A stretch of 64,000 nucleotides of DNA from Amyelois transitella. Taxonomy: Eukaryota; Arthropoda; Insecta; Lepidoptera; Pyralidae. Below the pieces are notes generated by a model. It was not told the origin of the DNA. It saw only the letters and a list, made by a program, of their open reading frames with translations, and searched no databases. Shown here piece after piece: positions 36,401 to 51,400 of the stretch (positions are counted from its first letter, which is position 1; every line of letters begins with the position of its first letter). The position numbers and the translations under genes were made by a program. The DNA is taken from assembly GCF_032362555.1 (NCBI RefSeq), contig NC_083509.1:8517001-8581000 (forward strand), in the 5' to 3' direction.

Positions 36401-39400
36401 AATTGAAACTATGATGCATTTAAGGATTTGTTGGGAACCAAATGATGTTGTGAGTTGTGGGCGTTCAGCAACAACATCATTGGAACCAAACCATTAAAAA
36501 GGTTGTATTCGTATTCCGGTTGTCTATTTACAAGTATACAAGTCTTATTTAGTGCACACATATTCAATTGAAGTAAATATTTTCCACCGCACGTCCGAAA
36601 TAGCAAAAATTCTGATTCACAAACATTTGTTTAAAAATCTATTAACTTGTCTAAACAGAGCATACGTCGGCGGCGTCCGTAAACACCGGCGGCCTATTTG
36701 ACGATATCAATCACACATTTAACAACGCAGCGGCCGGTACCTCTCGCTTAATAAAAACCGCATCTGGCTTTTTCGAGACGTACCTATAGCTCAGCCGTAG
36801 CGGTCGCAACGCACAAATTGATGGAGTACGGAATTAGATCGGCTTTTGTTTTGTTTGCCCATTCCTGTAATGTCTGGGATGTTTTTGAGATTATTGCCAT
36901 TAGCTTACTCGAATATTGAATATCATTAAAAATAACTTACTGACCAACGGTTCCAGATTAATATTTTTAATTTTTATAGCATTTCATTACACATTTTAAA
37001 ACATTTTTTTGGCATCCATTTGTGTTTCTATATTAGCTGTAATAAGTATAGTTAGCACGTCTATTCCAAGGTAGTTCAAAAGAGGTATGAAAATCCTATT
37101 TTGCAGGAACGTTCGTTATAACGAGCTTCCGCCTCGGTCTAAAAATAATAAATTGACGGTTCATGTAAAATGAGAGCATCCTTGTTGATGGAGATTCCTC
37201 ATTACCTTACACACAATTTCTTTTCCTCACTATGTTATGATAAAGCGGTATTCATTTAAGACCTCAAATTTCCGTTTACAAATATACTTCGTCTTCATTA
37301 CCAAACAGTTTATTGTTCTATATTGACTGAATTCATCGATATCGAGATATAATTTGTCAATGAAAGCGGAAGCTTTTAAATACTTTTGCAATGATGTTAA
37401 TCTACAAAAATGCCCATTACGATCTATACTTTATAAAAAGCGCTGGATATTCAGACGAGCCATGTGCGTCGTAATAATAGTATCTCGATAATTTATATCA
37501 AATATACATCTGTAGATTGTAGGTACATTAGATGTACAAGTAGACGCTGTTTTTATTAGCTTTCAGCCAACGTGCCTCATTGGTAGGTACTGAGAGATTG
37601 ATAATAGGAATGTGAATTAACACCTGCTATTGCATGCATTTATTTTTAATAATCGGAAATACAAGATTACTTTCTCAAATATCATACTTTAACTATTCTT
37701 AGCAATGTCGGAATGAACAACATTAGTTTCATTCTAAGACAACATAAATGCTCGTTAGTAATGCTGTTAAAAGTATTCTTTTTATATTAAATACCGTCAT
37801 TTAAATTTAATTATCTAACGTCGACTCGCAAACAAATCAACATTTTTATGCAGCTAAGTACGTGTACGTAAACAGGCATGCAGCGCCCCTGATGGACCTA
37901 AATTCTACCTCATTTGTCTATAGATATGATTTCTTTAATAAACGAATTTTTATACGGTTTTTACAAAGAGATTAATAAGTTTGAAAGTTCTAGTGTAATC
38001 AGCATATACTATACGTAGTAATCGTACATCGGTGAGTGTAACCGCGAATAACATCTATTCGATTAGACGAACTCATGACGAAATCTAGGCATGTATTATT
38101 CGCGTGGAGGCAGCATGAATGAATTAGCAAGATCTGTAACGTAAAGCTTGCAAACACTGTTGTTTGTTATTCTCAGCTTGGGACATTTATGTAAATCCTG
38201 ACTTGTAGACGTTAGTTTCCCATATTAGAATTCAACACGACAGCCTCGTAAAAAGGCATGCGTCCTTTTAGCTGGGATTTTATGAGAAAATATTTAGATG
38301 CCTTGACGTTGAAGAAATGATTTGGAGAGAGGTTGAGAAGAAATAAGAAGCTTCTACTTTTTGAAGTCTGATAATTTCTAATACTATTTCCCGAAGCACA
38401 ACTTTTTTTTTTTTAATTAAGAAGCAGAAGTCATATGCAATTTTAATATGCAATATAAATTGTATAAAATAACATAGCACATACTTTTATGAAATGCATT
38501 CCATATTTCTTGATTCTGCCCGATTGAAACACTAAAGCTGCACTAAAGCTATAAATTGTTTAACGAGAAAACGCCTTCGCAATAAACTGTATCATTTACA
38601 GATTATAGTCTCCTTATTCTCAATGAAATAATTGAAAATAATTGTTTCAATCTTAAAAAGTAACAAGGTTGGTACAAAGCATTTTTTCTATGCCGTACAA
38701 AAATCCTTTACCTAGATGGTAACTAACAACAGTCTTTACATTATAAAAAAACATATGTATTTACTTTATAACGACTTAAATAAATAGGAAAGTACGAGTA
38801 TATCACTTTGGCGTCAAACTAATAAATGAACTGATGCATAAAATTTTATAGAAATCAGAAATAGAAAACACGTAAATTATATAGTTAGTGAGTGTACACT
38901 GTACAGTCTCTATCAACGAGCTCGCGAATTGCGAGACCGCGTGCAGGCGTCTGGCGAAGTAGAAATTTCGCCCACGCCCCATCCATGATTATTCAATAGC
39001 CCCATTCCAGTGGGATCTAGGCCGCTGAATGGTAAAGAGTTTACCACCTAGCTGTTATAAAGCCGCTTTGTTAAGTAATTGCTTGTCTATTCTCTGCAGA
39101 TTTAGTTTGTATCGGACTGTCAATTGTTGGCGTACTAGGAAGTTGAAGATCTACGATTTTGTTACTAATTACATTTTCATTTCATACTGAATAATCAGAC
39201 TGAATGTTATTTGTTTTTATCGGATATTTTTTTGTCTTTTAAAACTAATCATTTTGTTGACAGAGGAGTAAAGCGCCTTACCCGATTGTCGGAACACATG
39301 CAGATTTAGGGCTACGGTTATCACTTTACTTCAAACTTATACCAGCTTACTTAATAATAGCATACTTAAGGTATCCAAGACAAGAAGTGTCAGGCTCCCG

Positions 39401-42400
39401 GCCTGACACTTCTTGTCTTGGATACCTTAAGAACATTAAAAATATTTTGTGCAGTCTTGTTCTCTTTCTCCGCTACGATCTGCTCCGACAACACCTGGAC
39501 AAGCAGCGACAAGCTCTTTTTGTTTTGGAAAACTTAAGAGAATCTTATCTAAAGTACCTTTTGCAGTCTTTGTTCAGCGTCATCAAGCCTTTGCCGGGCT
39601 TCGTTCAGCGATCGTTCCAGGTCTCCCATCTTCTCGTTCTGCGCTGCGATCTGCTCCGACAACACCTGGACTTGTAGCTGTAAGCTCTCTTTGTCCACTT
39701 CCAGTCGCCGCACACGATCCTCCGCATCGTTCTAAACAAACATATTGGAATAGTATAGATAAATATTTATTTATTTTTAAGCTTTTTTATTTCATATATA
39801 TTATTTTACATTGGCCTAAACAAATTCATAAGTATTAATTGAACTTTAAACAGCCAGTGAAGTTCTCGTTTAATTTTGAACTGTCGTTGTTTTTAGACGT
39901 CCGTACCTAAAAAGGTAAAATAAGGGTCCCTTATTACTAAGCGTCCACCGTCTGTCTGTGCGTCTGTATGTCACCAGGCTGTATCTCATAAACCGTTATA
40001 GTTAGAAAGGTGATTTTTTTATAAATTATGTATTATCGTTGGCGCTTTAAGAATAAATACTTAACAGTATTAGGGAGGTGCCCATATAATCGACGTGATT
40101 TTTTCGTATTATTTGTTCAATATTAATAACGGTAACAGATAGATGCTTAAAATTTTGCTGTCTTTTCAAAAAAATCCCATACAACAAACGTAATTTTTAA
40201 GCTATTTCTTGGAAAATTTTAAGGAACGTGATGATGGAACGGAACCCTTTACGTGTGAGTACCTACTACCGCACTTGGCCGGTTCCTTTTAGCAGGCCAG
40301 ATTATTAACAACTTTAAAGAAAACGTGCTGGCCAAAAAAATTGCTTAAAATGTTACATACTATGTAGTCAGCAGCTATTGGATTCAAAAGGCATTGAAAA
40401 TTTACATATTTCAATGCACCTTAAAAAAGAATACCTTATGACGGGAATGAATTTCAACACATTAAGATGGTCAAAACCACATCAGTCGGAATAATATCGC
40501 AATCCAATTTCTATTAAAACCTTTTGTTAATTCGGGGATCGGAAAACGTGTAGTAGGATTTTGTTTAATTACTTCAAAGTCTTTATCAGTTAACATGCTC
40601 TCAAACAAAACAAATCAATGTGTAGGAAATGATTAACGTTTATGATAATAATTGTGTTAGCACAAAATATAATCCGCTTTGTAAGTGCACTTTGTTTTAC
40701 CGGAAAAACCATAGACTGATTCTTAAATACCTAGGAAAAATACATAGGAATGAAATTGTAGGAGAGTGAGCAACGCAACGCGTACTTATTTTTTAATAAA
40801 CTAATCTTAAAATCAATTTTTAGTTTCTACTTCTTTCTCAACAACAAATAAGAGATTTAATATTTTTTTTATTTTGTAGTTAAAATGAACGTTTTAATTA
40901 GGTTTAGTTACTGTATTTAGTTACGTTCGGCAATATATCAAACACAGATTTTCACTTATACGCAGTATTTACTTTAGACATTTACTTTAACAACAATTGA
41001 AAGTTCTACGATTCTTTCGAGTCAACAAAAGTAAGTCAGTGGTTAGTCATAAAACATGACTCGAATAAGAATGCCACTGTACCGTTTAAACTGGGTAATA
41101 AATTCATTTATTTGTTTAAACATGGCAGTGTTGTGAACCTTTTGTTAACACTCATAGCCAGTTGAGACAACTGTACCTTGTAAGGTCGCGAAGGTGCCGG
41201 TGGCAGCGAAGGGTGCGATGGCCATGAATGATCATGCATGCAGCACGGTGGCGGCGGCATCGGCGGGCCGTGGCACCAACACATAGGAGGCCACCATCCT
41301 CCTTCGGGATATCGAAAATGTTCATAAGAATTCCATCGCCGCTGCAATTCCGGCGGACTGTCTTCGTTTCTGGGGGAACGACGAGGTCGCGGCGAAGCGC
41401 GAACACTCGTAGGATGTTGCGGCGGCTTGCCAGACAACGACGACCGCGACTTGCGATCACGGTCACTGCGGTCGCCCGCTGTGCGCCGTCGCCTATCTAG
41501 GCTGGCCGCCGAATATTCTTCAGTTCTTTGTTCCATCGGTTCCTCTGTGTCATCCACCAATTCTCCAGTGGGCATCCATCGAAAGTCATCATCCCTTCGA
41601 GTTGAATTATCTAGACGTTTGCTTGGCGTTAGCGTTCTATAGTCCGCGTCGCCCCCCCGCGTGTTGTACTCTCTTTCCTCAGAATCGTCATCGCTTGAAG
41701 AACTGGAGTCGCAGCTGGAGGAGTCGGCCCGCGCCGGTACGGCACCGTCGGTCCACGTAGTACATTTCACGGTCGCTTCATCCGGACTGTCCGAGTCACC
41801 GCCTGTCACGAGATAAGTGGTCAAACGTCACGAGTGCAAAACAAAAGAGCCTCAATACCGACAAGAACTCACCCATAGGCGAGTACATATAGGACCGCAC
41901 GGCGGGGTGCACGTAGTCCGCCGCCGTGCGCTCCTCTTCCTCATCGAGGGGTTCTGTCAGATATTCGCGGTCGGACATGAGGCTCTGCACTAGCGACACT
42001 GCGCGACAATCACTTTGTACGAGTAACCGACGTGTCTCTATTTAAAGTTTGGCCGAGTTCCAACAATAAGCGACGTCAGTAACTCGTCTACAAAACGTGA
42101 ATTACGTACTCTCGCGTGGGGGTTGCTCCTCGCTGGACTGAACGGAAGTAGAGTCGCGTTCCGAAGCTTCCGATGCTGTGGATTGTGGGCGTTCGCTTCC
42201 GCCCGACTCGCGCCGTGTAAGATCCACACTCAAATTATTTCTTTGCACAGATCGCACATTTCTGGTCACTACAGCAGGCGCGCGCGAATTGATCGACCGA
42301 GGCTTTTCATCTACCGAGGAGCGGTTGTGCAACGCCGCTATGGTGGCTGCTACGAGTGAGCCCCCGCGGCCGAGCTCACGCATGTTGTGATTTAAAATGA

Positions 42401-45400
42401 ACGGCGCCTACTCGAATGCCACCGGCGCCCGCGCCCGTAAATAGATCAGGGTGCCCGTTTAATGCATTATCCTATGGTATGGACAATTCTCCGCTTCAAT
42501 CCGTGTTTTATCAGGTAAAGCGAGAATAAAACTTTCGTTACATAAACAACAGATTCAGAGAATGGTATGTTAATTACACACTGACAGGATATTAGACAAG
42601 TTATATGAAAGTACACAACATGTAATGCGTAAGCGCAGTGCGGTTGCGTGCAGCGCGATGCACACAAGTTAGCGCACTCACCGGCTGCCAGTTGACGCCC
42701 TCGTACAGGGAGCGACGCCCCCACCCATCGCAATCGTAGTACTCTGAATCGGCCTCATATAGCAAGGCATCTGCATCATATTGCTCCGTCACGTACGGTG
42801 CCTCCAAGCCGGTGGTAGTGAAGTTTGCCGGCCATTGTACATGTTCATTTGTTACATCCGGATTGTAGGGCGGCTGCGACGGGTAGTAGGGCGGGGCGCT
42901 TGGTTCTACAAAGACAAATTCGCGCCTTCCTCCACGTCTGTTTAAGCAATTCATTGTTCTTCTCTTTCTGTAGCATCAATTCCAATTTAAAAATAAGTTT
43001 CGTCATACTTAAAATCCTTAACGTGGAAATAAATCTGTAATTTTTCCCGGCTGAACCATTAATTGAGGTGGTTGGTCTTAGAATTTAAAGAATTTCATAC
43101 GAACAGCTGGTAAATTAAGGTAAAGGTATTTGCAAGAAAATACTTTGCCTACCCAAATATATTTCAGATTGACTCGGATACATGACAGGTAAACATACAT
43201 ATTATAAAGGTAAATGGCAGTTTACTGAAACTCGTTAAAGATACACTCCCCCTCGTATCGGAAATAGAACGACAGCTGTTGTGTCGAGAATATCCGACAA
43301 ATAAGCGATTTTACATCCATAAGAAGACGAACACGTGATGAAATACAATAAAATAAAAACAATGATTATTAAAATAAATACTAAGACGATTTTTCAATTA
43401 TCATGTCAATCTGTTAATAAACAAGCAGAAATGCATGAAAGAAAGTACTCTTGTTTTATTTAAAGCCAGTTAAATATTAAACTGAAAAAAAAAAAACAGT
43501 GCGATGTAAAAACTGCTGATGTCTGAGCAATTCCCGCAAAACATTTATATATGTAATGGTAATCGAATTCGCACACACGCCGATATTACGGAGCTAATTA
43601 AGTATATTTGTGTTTACTGTACACACGTAATTAAAACAATTTCGTTGAAGGAATTTTGTAATCGATAGGTGGATGGCGGAACATGAGAGTATTCCGTCAT
43701 TAGCGATAATGAACCGCGTTGCTTTGCGAGAGAGAAAAGTCGAAAGGAACTAATTGCATATTGTGAATTGATTCATTTGACTTTAAAATGTTATAAGTAT
43801 AGACCACGTTTATACTGACATTTCTCTTGAACGTGGTGAAAGTGAGGCGATAAAAATATTTTTTTTTTTGTATTTGAACACAATTTGGAGAGATAATAAA
43901 GACACCGTTAAAATATCTAATCTAGATACTTGTCTTGAGTCCTGTTGTCACACAACCCTGCAATTTCACGGTCTGTTTCAGAATTCGAATAGAAGCTAGC
44001 CACTTTATTATTTAGTAACAGTACCTACATAAAATCCTGTACATCAAGCAACGTCGTAAATATGCAAGTTCCAGTTGCTCAAAACTCAATGTTGAATTCT
44101 GAACCATTGGAACTTACCGCATCCACAACTCATAAAAGCTTTTAAAAACAAACTATATTAACAAGTACGACAAAGTGTCTCATACACAACTTTGCAGACT
44201 ACATCTAGCGTAGTTTCGTAATAGAGCAAACGCTCTAGTGGCTAAACTTGTTGCAGGACGAAAAAGAAAAACTAGAAACACAATGGCAAGTTTAGCCTGA
44301 AGTTGACAGCGACCGACGACGGCCGTAGCAGGCCGGCAGGCAGAAAGCCAGGGTGCTTTCTACCCGGCCGATTTATTTCCTGCACTTTCAAATAAATTCG
44401 TCTGGTATACGTATAATCACGTCTTTATCTCTTACGGGGTAGACAAAGCAAACAACCTTAAATAGACCGTAAGTCCAGGTTCAGCAGTAGGACAAGATTT
44501 AATTGAGGTTTAAATGTGTAGTGTGTGTAGTGACAGGTTGTGCTAGCCCATCACCTTATAGTATAAGAATATCATGTATATAAGCCCTTATTTCCCTTGA
44601 TTGAATTTTACAATCTGTACGGACAGAGAAGCGGTTGGCCTGAGAAGACGTTTGGAGTAGACTTACCAAAAATGTAATAGACAATATTCACTTACACCAC
44701 ACAAAACTAAAACGAATTAAAATAAGAGTCACGTATTCCGCAAAGATTCAGCACAATAAAATCCTATAGCAACGGAAGATTGCGGAGCACTAAAAAATTC
44801 GTCACATTCACATCGCATTGTTGCTGTTTCGGAAAAGACGCACAGTGAGCCGGGTGACGAACCAGATAAAACTCAAATGTATTATTAGACTATTTCGTAA
44901 GAAAGAGAAATGGAGCACAAAAAAATAAGAAAAAAGTTAGTTTGTACAAATAATATTGAAGACGAAATAATAATGCAAACAATTTATGCTTCGACTAAAG
45001 TACATATACTTAGGTAAAATCAAATCACAAAATTCGTAGTCCAATTCTATAATCTGTCGCAATATTTTAATATTATTGTCAAACAGAAAAAATAGTGCAA
45101 AAAATATCAGTATAGGTATGATCAATTATTTTGTTTCTTGTGCTATGTACAGAATACATTACCGAAAAACTGCAACTTTACGGTCAACTAATGAAGTTAA
45201 ATTATCGTCTGAATTTTCACATTGCGCTGAACTTTTTCCATAATGCAATTAGTCGGCACATTGTGCATCGCGGGCCCCGGGTCGACACCCTGCGGCCCAG
45301 TGGGCGGCAAATGGACTCATAGGCGGGCGGCGCTATAAATATAACTTGATAACGTAACGTTAATAATACACTGTGCTATTTAATTATCATATATGTACGA

Positions 45401-48400
45401 TGAAAGAAGACCGTGATATATTGGATATGTAAGTTACATGCATAGAAATCAGAATAGGGCTGTTAATGTACTTGCGAATGTCGCCATGACAAACTAGCCA
45501 TAGTAAAATTTTCATCTTATTTGGCAACATTATAAACGTGCAGATAATGCAGAAAGATATTCAGTTTCATGTACAACATGGTAATTCTATTGTCTTATAT
45601 AATTCTGATGTCTATGGTTGCATGATTTCAGTGTTGCTCAACAGATTTTTATTGGTTCACTGGAGTAGATTTAATGTTGTTGAATTTGAATGGTGCTATT
45701 TCTAAACAAACTGAACATTGTTACGAAAGCAGAAAAGCTTTTAATTTTAACTCGTGAAACATTAATTTTGACGTAATTAGGTTCTCAGCATGTTCCGTGT
45801 GTATGGTTTAACCTCAAATAATTTTTTGACTGAAGCTTGTTTTCTTGTGTTTGAATTATAAATATCTAGTATTTAGGCATTTACTAGGTTAAAGATAAAT
45901 TATGTCATTATACATTTTATTTATTTACTAATTTAAAAAATATTTTTTGGCACAACGTAAAAGAATAATAGCCATGTATCTCAGTTCGATGATAGGTACT
46001 TTTGTTTGAATAAATTTAATGATCATCAATTAAATAAACACATAAAAACGAATTAATTCAATTTCAGTTTTAGTCAAAAATGTCGTTTGCAGATTCGAGT
46101 ATTTCTAGTTAATATTGCAATTTACGAAGATGGTGTTTAAAATAAAAAATATTGAAATAAATAGCAGTGCAGTGTGTACAAGGCAATAACGAGTAGCCGA
46201 CGCGACTGAGGCGCTCTGAATTTTAAATTACTCTTTGCACAAGCGAAATTCGCTGAGCAAGCCGTAAACACAGCTGCCTATGACCCGCCCAAATGACAGC
46301 ATTACTGTATTGATTTTCAACAAAAGTAAGTCTTGATTTGTTTTTAAAGAGAAAGATCAAGGACATTATACTGAGGCGTACAAGTGTGGTATAAAAGTTA
46401 ACACATGAGATTACTTCAAAATTTAAATCACTTCTGTTCTGTAAGTAATTCTTTTGGTTCTATAGTGTTATTACGAACAGTTTTTAATATCTTACTACTT
46501 AATTTTCTTACTAAGTAACTGAACATAATGAAGTCATGAAACTTTAACACTTGACGAACAACTTTGTATACGGAGCCTTTGTCCGATAGTAAGTACACAC
46601 TTAGGAGATACCTGGGCCACCTTCTGAGCCCACCGTACTTTATTAATTTTGTGCCCGAGATCCATAAATGAAACAACTTATAGCATAAGTTTCCAGATGA
46701 TTACATTGTGGAAAGCTTAAATCGCAAATTTTATAGTTTATCCACTTCCACAATCTACATTCCCGACTTCTATGCACGCAGAATTCATTTAAAAATGTTT
46801 CATTGTGATCACAAAGAATAACAAAATCCTTGCGCTATAAAATAAAATTGGAAAGTCAGACGTCTGCCGCCGACATTTAATCCTGAAAAATACTAATACA
46901 AATATTTTGGAAAGGTTTTCATGAACGTCAACTTTTATCATAGGGATACAGAAACCTAAATAATTATTATTCAGATCTCTGTGGACGAAATACAGTGATA
47001 TCGTGGTTCATTTACGCGTACTATGATAAATTCTGTGGTTGCGGCCAACACGACGCTGAAATTTGGTACATTGATGTAACATGTTTACAAAAGTAATTTA
47101 AAACGCATTTATAACCAAAATTCAAGCAACAAATGTGGGCGTCGTATTTCAAAATGTAAAACTAATCTGCGTGAGAATGACGCCAATGGGAAATCATTTT
47201 CCGATTCGAGGACCAAACTAAATTGATATCATCTTAACACAAATAGGAGCTGCCGTTACCAGACTGAAAACAATCGCGGATCGTAGCAGAGTATGCAATA
47301 ACAATTCACATTCCATTTCCCCGTAACAAATTGCCCTCGTATTGGTTCTGTAGTTCTGTATAAATCCGACTACGTTGCACTAACGGATTTCACGTAAAAA
47401 TATGCGGGATGCCAGTCTTGTTATTTTGAATAATTGTATGGTGATAGGAGTATAGAACTAGAGAATACAATACTGAGAGTTTCATTAGTGAAGGAAGGAA
47501 GCCTTTTCTGTTTATTCAGTAGGCAAAATTCCAATAAGTCTTTTATAATTTAATAATCCATACTAATATTACATATGTGAAAGTGTGTTTGTGTGATCGT
47601 TTGTTTGTTTTTTTACTCAGTAACAACTGAACTGGTCTCCATGAAGTTTTGCATACGGAGAATGACATGGGATAGTTTACACGTGGGCGAAGTTTATCAA
47701 ACATACATTCATATTGTCACGTCTATATCCCTTGCGGGGTAGACAGAGCCAACAGTCTTCAAAACACTGAAAGGTCACATTCAGCTCTATGACTAAATAA
47801 CGGAATTGAGATTAAAATAGTGACACTCACAGGTTCAGTTTATATAAAAAATTACTGAGCGTAAATCTGCGTAAACCGTGTCCTGTCTAAACATCTGACA
47901 AATTAAATAAAACATGGCCGATTACATCAAAAAGTATACCAGAATTGATATCAAAACATGCCTTTATAAATCTATAAGGTTGTTTCAACAGTTTCAAGAA
48001 TATTCTCGGGCGGAAACGAGTGGCAGGCGGCGGAAGCACGGAGCCTACTTTCATGGTGGCCGCTCTGATGAGGCCGAGGGCGCCCGAATGTCCTTCAGAT
48101 ATTTACTGAACATTTCCCCAAGAGAAATATTACTTATCTGTCATTCAATTTGCGGTGTATATTCGTTGGAACTTACTTTTATTTGATAGTATGTAATGCT
48201 CGAAAAATATTTTTAGTTTTGTAAGTCATACGAAGAAGGTTACCTAAAAATCTTTTACTCAGAAATATGTTCGTGATAAGTTCCTTATGCCTTGTCGGGA
48301 ATGATTATGATAGCCCTATTTCAAAGAATTGTTAAATGAATATACTTTTATGATAAAACAGTCGAGAAAACAAAAGTCGAAAAAAAGTTTATAAAAATAT

Positions 48401-51400
48401 ATTCAACGGAAAAACTAAAATTAAAATTTCATATCCGGGCGCTGCATTTTGCCCAAGAATTTTACTAAATTGAAAATCCCGGAATGATTTTTTTTTTTAT
48501 AATAGAACAAGACTGTTTCAGAAATCTGTATAATTATAATAAGTTGATCTTTTTCATAGATGGTAATTAAATTATTTCAGTAAATTGTACTGTCTACATT
48601 TCGTATTATCGTTATTATGAATGCTTCGTTAGTGTCACTTGTCTCATGGGACTACGGGACAACTCAATGGGATTTGTGGGATAGACCGCCAACTATCGCC
48701 TCGTTAATGCTAATGCCCCGTAAAAGGCGATTTGACGCGGGAACTGATTTTTACTTTGCACACACGACCAATAATAATTCTTTGAAAATAGTTAACAGGT
48801 TCAGGTACCTATTCAAACTCGCACAGTTAGGTAGCGTTCCACTTCGAGCACGTACTATGCAAAATTAGGTTACACAATCCATATTATAATTCACGCTGTG
48901 TAACAGCGCACCTATAAATTTCCCAGTTTTAACGAACCGAAACAAATTTGTTGTCACCCTTATAATTTTCCATAGTTATTATATCATCGGAAGCCGACAA
49001 ACGATTGCGGTTCGTTACACAGTTCATTCATTTATGGAGATAAGGATATTTTTAACAATAATTTGCTTTCAGACACTCTATAGCCATAAGAGGACAAGTC
49101 TTCCTGTAAACGTCCACAAGAGGCATATCAGATGGCAAAAACACAAACAGTTAAGGCGCACTAACATAAATTATGGTGTCTTTAGCGAGCACCTTTGAAA
49201 AGAACAGCCAATCATATAATGATGACAGAAAATTATGACCACCAAGACAGTAAATTTTTCCATATTCCAATTCTTTTCATATAAGGTTAAAATCAATTGT
49301 GTAATCAATAGTTATAGTATATCTACTCAAAGGCATTTAATGTAAGCATTTTTTAATTCCCCATGATATATTTCCAATAATATGTGTGGCGAACAGAGAA
49401 GAATAAAAAAACCTGCTTAAATACAGTCTGATAATTGCATTATACATTTATTTGTTCCAAATTTCGTTTAATGGATAAAGCCTGTTTCAATCGAACATGG
49501 ATTTTTCATTATCAAAACAATAATATTGAAAGTTCAATTGATGTTTCCGAGTACAAATTTAAATTAATTTTATTATTTTTCAGTGACATACATATGTATA
49601 TACTTTATTATAAGTTCGAGTTGCGAGGGTGCTCTAAATGAAATTTACTCAACGCCGGTCCGGCTCCGAACGTCCAATATTTCAATTAATATTGCTCTCA
49701 ATGTCTTCTGGCCTATTGACGTCCAGACGTCGATGTAACTTAATTAAATTTCCCTTTAGGTGTTCGTATTTATTACAGTCGATTCGAGCACTCAAGCATA
49801 TTCCCAGCGCCTTTCGAATGTTTCCTTTAGAACTATGACGACATTGCTAAGACATTTTATTCTGGCGCTCTATGTTGTATGCTTTGTGTATAAACATCAT
49901 GATATCTTGCATATATGTTGTTCTTAAATATGTATTAAACATGAAAGGCATAAAAATTAACCGTACAAGTTTCCAAATTATATATAAAAACAAAATGTAT
50001 CTCGTTTAAAAGAGTGAACTTTTATATACAAACAAACATCAGGCCTCTGAAAACAAAGGCTTGAACACATCATGTTCATATGATTAATTCCAGTAACTTC
50101 GGTTATGTACCGCGCACGTGCCATACAGCTTTGGTATTCTGCGGTAAGGCGGCCGCACGGGCCTGGGGAAATTCTAATTAGCGCTAATGGAACTCCCGTA
50201 CTCCTGAAACTAGTCCAACGAAACTACCTCGGTGCCGTATAGTCACGTTATAAAGTTAAGTAATGTTAGTTATAAATGTATCAAAAATCTGCTACTGCCC
50301 TGAAGTCGATTCACTCCTGAAACCTGAATAAGTAATGGAAGACTATTTTTGAACAGAACCTTCGTCATTCTGTATTTAGTAAAATGTGGATCACTGAATC
50401 GTTAAATACTTGTCTATTTAATTTATTTGACATTCCGTTAGGTGGAATAATTATATTTTTAAGTTGATGTTTCTTTAATACAGCGTAGTGCTGTCATTAT
50501 TATGATACTTTGATTCAATCTAAATTTCGATTTCAATCCATTGATGTTCAGAATTATCTGAAAATCTGATTGTGAAAATAATAGCACGAGTATTATCTAC
50601 ACTGAAACAACAGACTAATAAAATTGGGTTGCACTGTCCGACATTCCGATTGGTAAGGCCGTGCCTCGGCTCCAACTATTCGGAAAGCGTTCTACGTTAG
50701 ATTTAACAGAGTATCCGCAAAGTGGAGGTTAGTCACCCCGTCTCAGGGGGCGGTTCGCTGCTATGAATGCCTAAGTGGTGCATACGGGATCCATTCATCG
50801 CGAGCTCAATGCTGGTCAGTAAACAAAGCGCTTTCATCGCATACGTGTCACCTGGTACCCCAGTGCGCTCTAGCGTTTATCAATATGTGAATTTACAAAC
50901 AAACATATAATCACGTCTATATCCCTAGCGGGGAAGACAGAGCCAAATGACTTGAAAATACTTTGGCCACGTTCAGCTGTTTCACTCAATGATAGAATTG
51001 AGATTCAAATAGTGAAAGGTTACTAGCCCATCGCCTAAAAGAAGAATCTAAAGTTTATAAACCTATCTCTTAGTTATGTGATTTTTAACTTTTCACTTGT
51101 TTTTGAAACGGCAAATATCAGCGCGCCCATGCGCTAAATTAAGATTTTATTATACTAGTATAGAATCAAGCCGACGATAGTAAAAGACATCGTTAAAAGT
51201 GAAAAACATAATTAAAATAGAAATTAGAATTAAGTAATATGGTGATAATATGTCTTATACATATTATCACCATATTACTTAATTCTAACCAAAAGTAATA
51301 TGGTGATAATATGTATAAGACATATTATCACCATATTACTTAATTCTAACCAGGAACAAATTTCAAATATTAAAATTAAATGTTAATTTCATTCCATTGA

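Noticed and set aside
39387-39838. Plus-strand frames over the liprin-beta coiled-coil exon
   Set aside because: They are antisense shadows of the exon and its partial copy.
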